NCBI RefSeq assembly: GCF_008728515.1
Contig: NC_044991.1
Location: forward strand, 39,946,968 to 40,010,967
Origin: Papio anubis
Taxonomy: Eukaryota; Chordata; Mammalia; Primates; Cercopithecidae
Length of the DNA stretch: 64,000 bases
Direction: 5' to 3'
Positions 1-11,671 of this stretch are shown here, one piece after another. Below the pieces are notes generated by a model. The model was not told the origin of the DNA, did not search any database, and saw nothing but the letters and a program-made list of their open reading frames with translations. Numbering within the stretch: position 1 is the stretch's first letter; every line of letters starts with the position of its first letter. Both the position numbers and the translations under genes were made by a program.

Positions 1-660
1 GTTCTCTTCTAGAAGTTTTTCAGTTTCATCTCTTATACTTAGGTATACGATCCATTTTTAATTAATTTTTTCATATGGCATAAGGTAAGGATTGAGGTTC
101 ATATTTTTACATATGAATAATTATTCCAGTACAAATTTTTGAAAAAATTATCTTTCCTCATTGATTACTTTTGGAATATTTGAACATTAATTGATGGTAT
201 TTGTGTGGATCTAGTCGTGGACTTTGTATTCTATTCCATCAATGTTTCTCTATATTTATTCACTACCATACTGCCTTGATTATTGCAACTTTATAATAAG
301 TTTTAAAACCAAGTAAGTTGTAAATTCCTCAGCTTAGTTGCTCCTATCAAAGGTATTTTGGCCATTCTAGGTCCTTTACGTTTTCAGATTTAAAAATCAG
401 CTTCTCAGCTTTTACAAAATACCTGCTGTGGTTTTAATTGAGATTGTATTGAATCTATATATCAATTTAGGGAATATTGACATATTAACAATATTGAGCT
501 TTACAATCCATAAAGATACTATATCTCACCATTTATTTAGGTCTTCTTTAATTTCTTTCGTTAATGTTTGTAGTTTTCAGTTCACAAGTTTACACATCTT
601 TTTTCAAGTTTATCCTGTTGTAAATGCTTTTAAAATTTCACTTTCTCACAAAAAGATAAA
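1..660 (-). mobile_element. L1 fragment (antisense ORF2-type sequence)
   Basis: The stretch includes the common antisense L1 motif around 245-310 (CTGCCTTGATTATTGCAACT then TTTATAATAAGTTTT). All frames carry stops, and the 80-aa frame at 428-670 is a by-product. Confidence 0.75.
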
Positions 661-915
661 TACTGCATGATTCCACTTAAAGGACGTATCTAAAGTAATG
701 AAACTCACAGAAAGTAGAATGGTACTTGCCAGGGGCGGATGGCAGGAGGAAACAGGCAGTTGTTGGATTGGTATAGAGTTACATTCATGCAAGGTGAAAA
801 AGTTCCAGAGATCTTTTTACGACAATGTGTATGTAGTTAACAATACTGTAATGTACAATTAAAAACTGTTGAGAGGAATTTATATTATATATTGTAACAT
901 TATAGATACTTTTTT
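661..915 (+). mobile_element. L1M-type 3' end
   Basis: The text reads like a mammalian-wide L1 3' UTR in sense: GATTCCACTTAAAGG, GTTGCCAGGGG-like and GGTATAGAGTTACA motifs, ending in an AATACTGTAATGTACAATT tail. Confidence 0.6.
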
Positions 916-1237
916 GCTACAATAAAACATTTCAATTTCTGATTATTCATTACTAAAATATGAAACACAATTGATTTTTGTTTAGTGGCCTTATATCTTC
1001 AAGTCTTATGAAATTCACTTATTCCACTAGCTTTTTATAGATTCCATAGGATGATCTCTGTAGGAGACTGGGCAGCCTGCAAATGAAGAGTTACCTTTCT
1101 TCCCTTCCAATTTGGGTCCCTTTTCCTTCTTTTTCTTGACTTGTCGCCTTGGCTACAATTTTGAATGTAATAGTTTCGAATAGAAATGGTGAAAGTAGAC
1201 ACCCTTGTCTTACTCTTCTTTAAAATTAGTTTTATTT

Positions 1238-1371
1238 AAACATTTTTTTTGTAGAGGTGGGGATCTCACTGTGTTGCCCAGGCTAGTCTTGAACTCTTGT
1301 CTTGAAGTGATCCCCCTACCTCAGCCTCCCACAGCGCTGGGATTACAGGCATGAGCCACTGCACATGGGCC
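1238..1371 (-). repeat. Alu monomer fragment
   Basis: Right-monomer-type sequence from TTTTTTTTGTAGAGG to GCCACTGCACATGGGC. It is about 134 bp, old and diverged. Confidence 0.8.
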
Positions 1372-1474
1372 CTTGTCTTATTTTTGACCCCAGTGGGACA
1401 GCATTTATCTTTCAGCATTACATATGGTATCAGCTGTAGGTTTTCCATTGATGAGTTTTGTCAGGTTGAGGACA

Positions 1475-1785
1475 TTTTCTTTTTCTTTTTTTGAGAGAGA
1501 GTCTTGCTCTATTGCCTGGGCTGGAGTGCAGTAGCGCAATCTTGGCTCACTGCAACCTCCACCTCCCAGGTTCAAGTGATTCTCCTCCCTCAGCCTCCCA
1601 AAGCTGGGACTACAGGCATGTGCCACCACGTGTGGCAAATTTTTGGGTTTTTTTTTTTTTTTTTTAGTAGAGATGGGGTTTCACCGTGTTGGCCAGGCTG
1701 GTCTCGAACTTCTGACCTCAGGTGATCCACCCGCCTCAGCCTCCCGAAGTGGTGGGATTATAGGGGTGAGCTACCACGCCCAGCC
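1475..1785 (-). repeat. Alu element
   Basis: A full-length dimeric Alu from a T-rich tail to CCACGCCCAGCC, with the A-rich linker and both B-box regions recognisable. Confidence 0.92.
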
Positions 1786-1835
1786 AAATTGAGGAAATTT
1801 TTACCTGTTTCTAATTTGTTGAGAGTTTCTTTTTT

Positions 1836-2175
1836 ATTTTATTTATTTTATTTTATTTTATTTTATTTTATTTTATTTTATTTTATTTTTTTGAGACGGA
1901 GTCTCGCTCTGTCGCCCTGGCTGGAGTGCAGTGGCCGGATCTCCGCTCACTGCAAGCTCCGCCTCCCGGGTTTATGCCATTCTCCTGCCTCAGCCTCCCG
2001 AGTAGCTGGGACTACAGGCGCCCGCCACCTCGCCCGGCTAGTTTTTTTGTATTTTTTAGTAGAGACGGGGTTTCACCGTGTTAGCCAGGATGGTCTCGAT
2101 AACCTGACCTCGTGATCCGCCCGTCTCGGCCTCCCAAAGTGCTGGGATTACAGGCTTCAGCCACTGCTCCCGGCC
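1836..2175 (-). repeat. AluY with 15-bp target-site duplication
   Basis: A near-consensus young Alu with an expanded (TTTTA)n tail at 1836-1891. It is flanked by exact copies of GAGAGTTTCTTTTTT at 1821-1835 and 2176-2190. Confidence 0.96.
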
Positions 2176-2656
2176 GAGAGTTTCTTTTTTAAAATCAGGA
2201 ATAGATGTTAGATTTTGTCCAAAGCATTTTTTCTATTTATTGAGAGGATAATTTAGTTTAGGTTTTTGTTTTTTTTTTTTTTTTTCTGTTCATGCGGTGT
2301 ATTACAATGATTGGTTTTCAAATGTTAAATCATCCTTACATTCCTGAAATATATCCACTTGAAGTGTCATCTATTTTATATAATGTTGAATTTGATTTGC
2401 TAAAAGGGTTTAAAGAATTTTTTTGCCAGCTTTTGCATAAGGGATGTTGGGGGATTTTCTTTTCTTGTTAAATGTCTTTGTCTGGTTTTAGTATCGGCAT
2501 AATTCTAGATTCACAGAGTAAGTTGGGAAGTATTCTCACTCCTTCGACTTCTGAAAAAGTTTATGTGAAATTGGTGTTATTTCTTCCTTACATTTTACAC
2601 AAGTGAAATGATTAGATCTGGATTGTTCCTTCAGGAAGATTTTTTTCTTCAGGAAG

Positions 2657-2947
2657 TTTTTTTTTTTTTTTTTTTTTTTTGAGACGGAGACTTGCTCTGT
2701 CTCCAGGCTGGAGTGCAGTGGCGCAATCTTGGCTCACTGCAACCTCCACTTCCCGGATTCAAGCAATTCTCCTACCTCAGCCTCCCAAGTAGGCATGCAC
2801 CACCACGCCCAGCTAATTTTTTTGTATTTTAGTAGAGACGAGGTTTCACCATGTTGACTAGGATGGTTTCGATCTCCTGACCTCGTGATCCGCCCACCTC
2901 AGCCTCCCAAAGTGCTGGGATTACAGGCGTGAGCCACCATGCCCGGC
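2657..2947 (-). repeat. Alu element
   Basis: A poly(T) tail of about 26 bases, then GAGACGGAGACTTGCTCTGTC through to CCATGCCCGGC. Near-duplicate flanks TTCAGGAAG and TCAGGGAGA. Confidence 0.92.
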
Positions 2948-3329
2948 TCAGGGAGATTTTTAACTACATGTTAGATTTCTTTAATAGATATACATTTATA
3001 TTTATATTTATTTATATTTATATTTATTAATATTTCTTTTGGAGTAAATTTTAGGTTTCATTTGTTTTGTTTTTAGTTTCTTTAACGGGAACATGAAGTT
3101 ACTGATTTGAAGCCTTTCTTCTTTTCTAGCGTAGGCGTTTAGAACTATACATTTCCCCCAAATACTGTTTTACTTACAGTCTCGGAATTTTGATATACTG
3201 TGTTTTCATTTTCATTCAGTTCAAACAGTTTCTAATTATCCTTGTTATTTTGTGGGGAGGACAATGAGTTAGTTAGAAGTGTTTAATTTCCAAATACTGG
3301 AGGATTTTCCTTGTATCTTTTGGGCCTGT

Positions 3330-3416
3330 CTGCCTTCTTTCTTTCCTTCCTTCCTGCCCTCCCGCCCTCTCTCCCTTCCTTCCTTCCTTTCCTCCTTTCT
3401 TCTTTCTTTCTTTCTT
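3330..3416. repeat. CT-rich microsatellite (TTCC/TTTC)n
   Basis: Runs of CTTTC, TTCC and CCCGCCCTC lie directly against the tail of the next Alu and probably derive from it. Confidence 0.85.
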
Positions 3417-4043
3417 AGGGTCTTACTCTGTCACCCAGGCTGAAGTGCAGAGGCCCAATCATAGCTCACTGCAGCCTCAAACTCCTGGGTTCAAGGCATC
3501 CTCCTGCCTCAGCCTCAGCTCAGTCCCTACAGCTGGGACTATAGGCATGTGCCACTACACCGGCTAATTAAAAAACATTTTTTTTTTTTGGCGGGGCTGG
3601 GCGTGGTGGCTCATGCCTGTAATCCCAGCACTTTGGGAAGCCGAGATGGGAGGATCACATGAGGCCAGGAGTTTGAGACCAGCCTGGCCAACATGGCAAA
3701 ATCCTGTCTCTACTAAAAATATACACACAGAAAAAAAAATTAGGCATGGTGGTGCACTCCTGTAATCCCAGCTACTCGGGAGGCTGAGACACAATAATAC
3801 CTTGAACCCAGGAGGTGGAGGCTGCTATGAGCCGAGATCATGCCACTGCACTCCAGTCTGGGCGACAGACCAAGACTCTGTCTCAAAACAAAACAAAAAA
3901 CCTTACATTTTTTTTTTGATGGGGGTGGGGGGGAGTTCTCACAAATTTGCCCAGGCTGATCTTGAACTCCTGGCCTCAAGTGATCCTCCCACCTCAGTCT
4001 CGCAAATTGTTGGGATTACAGGTATGAGCCAGTGCGCCTGGCC
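3412..4043 (-). repeat. Old Alu split by a younger plus-strand Alu
   Basis: The left part (3412-3591) and right part (3904-4043, ending AGTGCGCCTGGCC) are two portions of one minus-strand Alu. Both carry several differences from consensus, consistent with an AluJ/S age. Confidence 0.85.
3592..3903 (+). repeat. Alu nested inside an Alu
   Basis: A complete plus-strand Alu from GGCTGGGCGTGG to a CAAAACAAAACAAAAAACC tail. It is inserted in the A/T-rich region of the older minus-strand Alu. Confidence 0.9.
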
Positions 4044-4650
4044 TGGTCCTTATGTCATATTTATTTACTTTTGGTCAGAAAAGATATATGATTTGATTGG
4101 TAAATATTCTATGTACACTTTAAAAGAATGTGTATTCTGCCAGAATGAGTGTACTGTAAATATCAATTAGGTTAAGTTAGTTGATGGTATTGTTTAAGTC
4201 TTCTCTATCTTTACTGATTTTCTCTTTATCATGTAATCAATTATTGAAGAAGTAATATTGAAATATATGACTATAATTATGAATTTGCCTATTTATTCCT
4301 GCATTTCATTTCTATCAGTTTTTCTTCATGTACTTTGACACTCTGCTATTAAGTACATAAACATTTTGGATTCTTATGTCCTCTTGCTGAGTTGACCCTT
4401 TTATCATTATGAAATAAACCTCTTTAACTCTGGTAATATTCTTTGCTCAGAAACCTACTTGTTCTGATGTTAATGTTGTCACTCCTGCTTTCTTTTGATG
4501 TGTGTGTACCTCCCTTTATTGAATCTATTTATGTCTCTATTTAAAGTTGGTTTCTTTTGAGCAGCATAATTAGGTCTAGCTTTTTAAAAAAAACGTACCT
4601 GACAACTCCTATGTTCTAATTGGAGTATTTAGAGTATATATAGAGTATTC

Positions 4651-5858
4651 TAACTGATACCTCAGTAAATATGAATTTTTTTCCACTTTGGCTGGTGTAA
4701 GCATGAGCTTCCCAGCCCTGTGTGGATCCTGAAGATTGTTTTCTCTGTTCCCCTTTGGTGTTTACTTTCTAACCTTGAGTGGTTTCTTCCATCACATGCA
4801 CTTATCAGTATACCCAGGTAAAGACTTGAGGGTGACCCTCTGCAAAATTCTGAAGCTCTACCTGCAGCTCTTCTCTGGTATTCTTTCCTAAAAGCTCCAG
4901 TTACCTTGACCTTCTGAGATCCCAGCTCTATGCCCTCAATTCAAATCAGAGGAATGAGATAGTCAGATTACACTTCATGAGCTTTGGGTGTAGAAAAGAG
5001 GGAACTGTTGCTGCCCTGGCGGGTGGGCCCATGCTGGAGACATGGTGAAAACTTGGTGTCATGGTACAGTAATGAAGGACTACATAGGATAAGAGTGTGG
5101 GAATGAGCTCAGCTCCAACGTGGAGACCAGTGCGGGCAACCAGGCAGTCCAGTGCACAGTATCCAAGCCTTCTAGTTGCTGAGGAGCTGTTCAGATCGAT
5201 AGGTTACAGGATCAGGAGCCAACTTGTCTGGAAAGGCATGGTAGTAGCAGGAAAGGAATTAGGGCAGCCGAATTCCAAGAATGCTCTCACTTTGGCAGAT
5301 AGCCAGAACCCATTTAGATGAGTGGGAGCTAAATGATGGGTCCAGCTGAGCTGCCTAAGAAATGGGGCGAGATGCTGCTGGGGCAGGGCCTGAGGACTCT
5401 AAGCTAAAGTGGGAAAAGAGAAAGGATGGGTCTGATGCACGGGCAAGAAGGCCTGTCCCTCAGACTGGGCTCAATGGCAGAAAGTCAGAAAAGCATAATG
5501 TAAAAATTACTGGAATACCCAGGGCTCACCCTCATACACATCAAATCCAATGTGACAGGACAAGCCAGAGCCTGAGCAAGAAGTGGGGTCAAGGCTGCTG
5601 ATAAACTTCTTGCTGCAATCATGAAGTTAAATGGACTTGGCCTACGCAGAAAGGGCACCAGAGGGTCCAGCTGCAAGGCCACTATTCAAGTAAAATGACC
5701 TAGAGAAGTATTTCCTGTCTTGAACTTGTTCCATGGCCATTGAGAGCAGTCTGCTTTTGTTTTGTGTTTAAAAGTGTTTGAACGCTTTTAGATTTTTGTC
5801 AGTCTTCCTAATGTGGACCCAGCAGAACATGGCCAATCAGGAACCTGTTTTGTTGTAG
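4651..5858. other. Intron, no identified gene
   Basis: The first part (to about 4980) looks like an old antisense L1 flank. From 4980 to 5700 the DNA is more GC-rich and apparently non-repetitive, but its short open frames (up to 79 codons) have no recognisable product. The last 150 bp are the branch point and acceptor region of the first DZANK1 exon. Confidence 0.5.
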
Positions 5859-5976
5859 GTGTGCCCACTGCCTAGCCCCCCGCCCATCAGATCCCTTTGC
5901 TCGCTTCTGTCAAGAATGTGGCTCTCCTGTCCCACCCATATTTGGCTGTCGTCTCCCACCCCCGGAAGGAGCTCAG
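5859..5976 (+). CDS. DZANK1: DZANK1 exon: first zinc-ribbon module
   Basis: The exon follows an acceptor ending TTGTAG and is closed by a donor GTGAGC. Its first base completes a split codon from the upstream exon, and the remaining 117 bases give 39 residues running from CAHC to EGAQ. Two knuckles are visible, CAHC at residues 1-4 and CQEC at 17-20, separated by 12 residues, and a further Cys lies at 30. This matches one half of a double zinc ribbon, a fold that binds zinc through four cysteines. The proline-rich tail links it to the next module. The start is set by the acceptor and by frame continuity, not by an ATG. The ATG just upstream belongs to intron. Confidence 0.95.
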
Positions 5977-7300
5977 GTGAGCAGCAGAATTATCAAAAAC
6001 ATCTTTTATTGGCTGATCTGATCTTTATTTGCAGTAGTAACACAGTGCTTGGTACACATGAACTGCACATATAAATACTTGTTGAAGAATTACTGGCTGA
6101 TTGAACTCTTACATGCTCCTACTTACGCATGGAAAAACTTATTTGCAATGCTGTGTCTTTTGTGTGGCCTGCCAGAAGCACGGGCTCAAAAAAGATTAGA
6201 ATCTTATTGTTTTAATGAAGCATGCATGGATAAATAAATATTTCCTACTCATTTGATAGCTCTGCTCATATTCTGGGTATAATAAGGAAATATATTCTAG
6301 AAATAAATGAAGAGAAGTACTAATTACTTTGTGTCTCTATATATCTATATATCCATAAGATGCATCATTCTGTCCAAAGAATCTATAGATTGATCTATGT
6401 ATTGAAATGTAAAAGCTTTGGCTGGTTAAGGGTAGATAATAATTGATATTATCTCACTACTAATTTTGTAGATAGTTAAAAAACATACTTGGCTTGCTAA
6501 AAATTAAAACCTTCACCAAAGTGTGTTCATCTTTTAAGTACTTGATATTTTGGGGAATTTTTTTTGGACTCGGAATAAAGGGATGAAAATGAAATGAAGA
6601 GATCTGTGATATTGAGTGAAAAATTACAATTTTTAAAAAGATAGTTACTAAGAAAAAGTTACTAGTTGAGTGAGTTCCAAGTCCAGAGTTTTAGATTCGA
6701 GTTATGCCTCAAGCAAAGGGTCAGGTATTAAATGGCTGTTTTAATATTCTTCTAATATATTGCTCAAGATTTTTGTAGAAGTTAATTTAATTTACTTCAG
6801 TGATACATTTTAAACTCCTTAAAGATTTTGCTAATATATAATGGCAGAATCTTAGGGAATAAGTGTGGGAGTCGATTTTAAATAAAAACAGACTCTAACA
6901 CCAAATTGGGCCAGATTCATTGATATGTGTGCAGCTTGTAGAGATTCTGGACTAAATGTGTTAGTGAAACAGGACGATACAGAAAACAAAATATGAACAA
7001 GTCCCGTTGGTTTGATTTTTTCTCTGTTTATACTAATTGGTGTAATACCCAAAATTATTTTCTACTTGCCTGGAAAGGGATTTTCACAACTAACTTCATT
7101 TTTACAGGGAGGAAAGGTTATCGGTGATTATAAATGTTTAACATTATGAACTTTAAAACACCTAGATTGCCCACCCAATTATATTTCTATTAGTGCAACA
7201 ATAGGCTATAATGTCTAACAGCTTTGTAATTTAAACTAACAGCCATTTATCGAGTACGTACTGTATCCTGCTCTGAGCTGCACTTCTAGGATTCAAAAGG
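5977..7300. other. Intron, AT-rich, mostly unclassified old repeat
   Basis: Just after the exon (about 6000-6250) is a weak L2-like stretch with an ageing AATAAATATTT end. The rest is AT-rich with no convincing open frame. The part at 6831-6970 resembles 9113-9243, which suggests dispersed or duplicated repeat material. I see no gene or RNA here. Confidence 0.5.
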
Positions 7301-7800
7301 GCAGGATCCTACTTAGACCCAAGACTCTCAGAGAGTCTCAGTAAAGAGATGCAGAGGTACGTGTTTTCCCGTCTCTTTGCCCTTGCGATGTGAGCTAACC
7401 TGTAGGACACGCTGAACCCTGTGAATTTCAGTGTTGTCCCATGGACGCTTCTCAGTGAGTTCCACTGGCACCCCAACCAGCTTCCCAGATAGTCTCTGGG
7501 GCATCCCAGTAGCAACTTTCCAGCAAGTTCCAGCAGCATCTCTGTATCTGACTTCCCAACATGTTCTGCCAGTTCCCTGGATGGGGAGTTCCTAATGAGT
7601 TTCACTGGATCCCAGCGGGCGGCTTTTTCCTTGAGGGCTCTGATCTGTGTCACCTCAGTGAACTTCTCTGCCATCCAGTGGGTGACAACCACACTCAATT
7701 CAATGAAGTCTGATTTCAGCCCTGGGTATGGGGCAAAGTAAATGCCTCTTCCAAATTTGTGCCTCCTTAGGCTGTCTGTCTCAGCCACAGAGGTAGGGGA
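7300..7800 (-). mobile_element. Unclassified degenerate element with a 159-codon open frame
   Basis: The minus strand has an open frame at 7309-7788. Its peptide starts MAETDSLRRHKFGRG and contains a Leu-rich run, but I recognise no family. The DNA has internally repetitive phrases such as CTGGAACTTGCTGG and TTCCAGCAAGTTCCAGCAGC. It sits beside MaLR-like internal sequence, so an old LTR-retroelement internal fragment is the best guess. No start context, splice context or homologue supports a gene. Confidence 0.35.
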
Positions 7801-7916
7801 TCCTTCCTATGTTTGGAACTTCTGTATATGTAGAATCTGCTTTACCCATTAGTATTTAATCCCTGGCTACCAGTTAAAAATTATTTATATGAATTTTTCC
7901 TGTTCAAATTACTTGT

Positions 7917-8200
7917 GTTTTTTTTTTTTTGAGATGGTAGCCCTCATTTGTCGCCTAGGGCTGATGCGTATTGGATCTTCAGCTTCACCACTGCAGGTCT
8001 TCTCCTGGGTTTACGCCCATTCTCTGCCCAGCCTCCCGAGTAGCTGGGACTACAGGCTTCCTACCCCACATGGGTTTGTATTTTTAGTAGAGACGGGTTT
8101 CATCAGAAAGAAGCCAGGATGGTCTCGACTTGACCTTGCATGGTCCACCGCCCTGCCTCCCAAATGCTGGGATTACAGGTTGAGCCACTGCCACGTTACC
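7917..8200 (-). repeat. Alu with unusually many small indels
   Basis: Alu landmarks are in order (GAGATGG, GTAGCTGGGACTACAGG, AGTAGAGACGGG, GATTACAGG). Many single bases are missing or added between them, unlike the substitution-dominated decay of neighbouring Alus. Confidence 0.85.
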
Positions 8201-9345
8201 TTGTGGTTTCTATCTCCTGATTGGACTCTGATACAGAATTGGTACCGTGATTGATCCCAGAGATAAACCTGCAAATGGGATTTTGGAAGTGGTTTGGTCT
8301 TGTCCTTTGCCTGGGAACAGTGCCGAGCTCCTTGCCAATGGGAAATGGGACACTGGTGATCCACAGCATGCGGGGGCATCACAGTTAATCAGGCTGTCAC
8401 CTGTGGCTGATTGTGATGAAGTGCCAACTGAAGCAAGTGTCTTGAGTGGCCAAGTAGCTGCTTCACTTGACTCTATGGCAGTGACAATGACTACAAAAAC
8501 TGTGGTGGAGGATGTATTCTACTGAGTCCATGGGAGCTTTCCAGAAAGAAAACGACAAGCTCAGGACCATTAAGTCATGGTGCAGGAACCAGAGAGCTCC
8601 TATGACAGCCCAAAATAATATATTTCTTGTAGCTCCAGGGTTATATTGATGAAAATCAAACAAAAATTAGATTATATATGTTGGGGACTTATAATGTCTG
8701 TTAAATTCACGTGATCACCAGATTTCTTATGCGAAAGTTAGGCCATTGATTGGGAAAGGATGGGATCCTGAAGCTCAGAGATGGCAGGTGGGACCCAGAT
8801 GAAACTGACAGTCTGGTACCCTTGTCACTCTGTGCCTCTTGGCCAATGGATGTAGTTTGCCCTTATGTCTGAGGATGCCCTTCTGTCTGAGGATACCAAC
8901 CTTCATTTGCTTGAAATGTTTATGATAACCTCACCTGGGCAGATGGCTTGAAAGGGGATGTTTATTCTCCTCTCAGGTGGTTGTGGGTGGTTTAAACCCA
9001 TCACAACCACCTGTTGCATTCTAGGGACCCAACCCAGCATGCTACAGGAGGACAGGTGCACGCTGTGATCCAGGAGGAAATAACTTACACACACAAAGAA
9101 GAGGAAGATTGTACTAATATATAGTGGCAAAGTCTTGGGGAATAAGTGTGGGACTAGATTTTAAATGAAGACAATATGACTTGAAATTGGTATAAATTCA
9201 TTGTGCACACCTTATAGAGATTCTGGGTTTAATGTGTTAGGTAATGCAGCTGTGGTGGCTCTAACAGCTTGCCTGGTTGACTGCCTAAAGCTTGACCTCA
9301 GTAGTGGCCTGTGTTTAATGAGATTGGGATACCAGAACTTTCCCA
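8200..9345 (+). mobile_element. MaLR-type internal sequence (probable)
   Basis: The block opens with ACAGAATTGGTACCGTG, similar to the start of mammalian MaLR internal regions just after the LTR. It continues as GC-moderate sequence with broken frames. I assign it by resemblance only. Confidence 0.5.
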
Positions 9346-9346
9346 G

Positions 9347-9730
9347 GTATATTAGTTTGCTAAGGTTGCCACAGCAAAACCCCACAGACTGTGTGGCTTA
9401 AAGAACAGAAATTTATTTCCTCACGGTTCTGCAGGCTGGAAGTTTAAGATCAAGGTGCCAGCAGGTTTGGTTTCTGGTGAGGCCTCTCTCCTCGGCTTTC
9501 AGACGGCTGCCTTCCTGATGTGTCCTTACTTGGCCTTTCCTCTGGGCACACATCGCTGGTGTCTCTTCCTCTTCTTATAAAGACATCAGTCGTATTGGAT
9601 CAAAGTCCCACTGTAATGACCTCATTTAACCTTAATTACCTCCTTAAAGGACCTGTCTCAAATTCAATAACATTGGGAGCTGGGGCTTCAATATAATGAA
9701 TTCTGGGGGGCACAGTTTAGTCCCTAACAC
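9347..9730 (-). mobile_element. MLT1-type MaLR LTR
   Basis: On the + strand it runs from GTATATTAGTTTGCTAAGG through CAGAAATTTATTTCCTCAC and CTTCTTATAAAGACATCAG to TTTAGTCCCTAACAC. This is the reverse complement of an MLT1 LTR, whose AATAAATTTCTGTT polyadenylation region is clear. Confidence 0.85.
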
Positions 9731-10581
9731 CCAGCATCATGTGGAGCAGGGAATACAGAGACTTGGGCAAATAGGAAAGTTGGAGTGGGGTTGATACGTG
9801 TGTCCTGCATCCCTGACTCTTACCTACGTTTCACAAGAAGGCCCAGAAGACACTTCCATCACTAAGATATCAAGGAATACCTTAGTGAGAGGAGCAGTTG
9901 CATCCTTAAAAAGTTCTGTGGCTGCTTTCCTTCGTAGGCCAGATATGATCATGGGGGATGCTGCTATTTGGATGGGCTCCCTGATCTCACTGGAGCTAGT
10001 GAGATCCCAGAGTGGCAGAAGTCAAGTGGCAGCACTTAACTGCCAAAGACAAGGACAGCATTGATGTTTCAGCAAGAGGAATCTGACATGGCATTCCTAG
10101 GAATGATAGATGGGCAGCCTCCTAGTGTATCGCCTGGTCTATATAATTGAAAAATACTAGGTCATGTAGCTAAAAATTGACTTGAGCCACTGCATTGGAG
10201 CAACCAAATTTCTCACCCAATTTCCAGACATAAGTCAGTTCACAAATTCAGTCTCTTGATTGAAAGGGAGACTGGGTCTCCTTAGGGAAGGACCCTGGAG
10301 CTTTGCAAGTACGTATCATAAGTCTTCCTTGAACATTTCTCCAAGGGGACTTGTTGCTTTCAATTGAGTGACTGTGCATTAGGGAAAAAGAAATGCCCAA
10401 ATCTTTGGGGAATTTCTAGATATTGGCTCTAAATTCATGCTAATTCTTGGAGATTCAAACACCACTGTGGTCCCCCAGTAAAGCTGGGACTTTAGGTGCT
10501 CAGGTGATAGATGGAGTCTTAACCTCAACTCTGACTTGTAGTTTTTGCTTCATGTATTTTGGGGGTTTGTTGTTATGTTCA
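9731..10581. other. Intron between two MLT1 LTRs
   Basis: This stretch holds no strong open frame and no young repeat. It may be MaLR internal debris, since it lies between two MLT1 LTRs, but these are in opposite orientation and so not a simple provirus. Confidence 0.4.
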
Positions 10582-10946
10582 TGCTATGGATTGAATCTTT
10601 GTGTCTTGCCCAAAATTCGTATGTTGAAATCCTGACTCCCAAGGTGATGGTGTTAGAAGGTTGGGTTTTTGGGAAGTAATTAGGTCGTGATGATGAACGC
10701 CTTATGAATGGGATTAGTGCCCTTATAAGAGAGGACCGAAGGAGCTTGTTTGCCTTCCACCATGTGAAGACACAGCTAGAAGGCACCATCTGTGAAGCAG
10801 AGGGCAAGCCCTCACCTGATACTGAATTTGCTGGCACCTTGATCTTGGACTTCTCAGCCTTCAAAACTCTGAGAAATAAATTTCTGTTGTTTACAAGCCA
10901 CCCACTTTATGGTATTTTGTTACTGCAGCCTGAACAGACTAATACA
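10582..10946 (+). mobile_element. MLT1-type MaLR LTR
   Basis: The sequence runs TGCTATGGATTGAATC to CAGACTAATACA. It includes CCCAAAATTCGTATGTTGAA, TTAGTGCCCTTATAAGAGA, GTGAAGACACAG and GAGAAATAAATTTCTGTTG in the expected order. Confidence 0.9.
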
Positions 10947-11370
10947 TTCATATACACTTACAATTGCTCTATCTTCCTGACTATTGACCTTCTTATCATC
11001 AAGAAATGTCTCTCTTTGTCTATGCTAATGTTTCTTGTCTTAAAGTCCTTTATTCTCTGATATTTATGTAGCTACTCTCTTTTATGGTTACTGTTTGCAT
11101 TGTAAGGCCTTTTCTATGCTTTTACTTTCAATCTGTTTGTGTCTTTGAATTTAAGGTGTGTTTCTAGTAGACAGCATGTAACTGGGCCTTGCTTTTTTAT
11201 CCATTCTGAGTAACCTTGCCTTTTGAATGTGATGTTTAGTCAATTTCTATTTAATATCATTACTCATGTGGTTAAATTTACATACGCCATTTTGCTATTT
11301 GCTATTTGTATCATGTCTTTTTTGTTCCCTTTTCCCTCCTTTACTACTTTCTTTTGTGTTATTTCTTTGT

Positions 11371-11671
11371 TTTGTTTTTTTTTTCTTTTGAGACGGAGTC
11401 TTGCTCTGTTTCCCAGGCTGGAGTGCAGTGGCACGATCTCAGCTCACTGCAAGCTCTGCCTCCCTGGTTCACGCCATTCTCCTGCCTCAGCCTCCCGAGT
11501 AGCTGGGACTAGAAGCACCAGCCACCACGCCCAGCCAATTTTTTTGTATTTTCAGTAGATACAGGGTTTCACCATGTTAGCCAGGATGGTCTCGATCTCC
11601 TGACCTCATGATCCAGCCGCTTCGGACTCCCAAAGTGCTGGGATTATAGGCATGAGCCACCACGCCTGACC
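11371..11671 (-). repeat. Alu with target-site duplication
   Basis: A full-length Alu from TTTTTTTTTCTTTTGAGACGG to CCACGCCTGACC. Flanking copies of TTGTGTTATTTCTTT are at about 11354 and 11673. Confidence 0.93.

Larger units (their letters stand above)
1000..4650 (-). mobile_element. Antisense L1 ORF2 region split by several Alus
   Basis: Between the Alus the sequence continues one antisense L1: ACCCTTGTCTTACTC, then GGTTTTCCATTGATGAGTTT, then GTTAGATTTTGTCCAAAGC and TTTCTTCCTTACATTTTACA. The L1 is broken by stops and indels. Confidence 0.7.

Noticed and set aside
1504..2115. Open frames of 70-108 codons over 1.5-2.1 kb and many similar ones elsewhere
   Set aside because: Their peptides (SLALSPRLECSG, LPSSWDYR, RDGVSPCWPGWS types) are standard translations of Alu sequence, not genes.
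3330..3416. CRISPR-like or regulatory repeat
   Set aside because: It is a simple CT-rich microsatellite from an Alu tail. No spacer pattern occurs anywhere in the window.
5097..5682. Short open frames in the GC-richer intron before the first exon
   Set aside because: Up to 79 codons, no domain, no splice agreement with DZANK1 and no homologue known to me.
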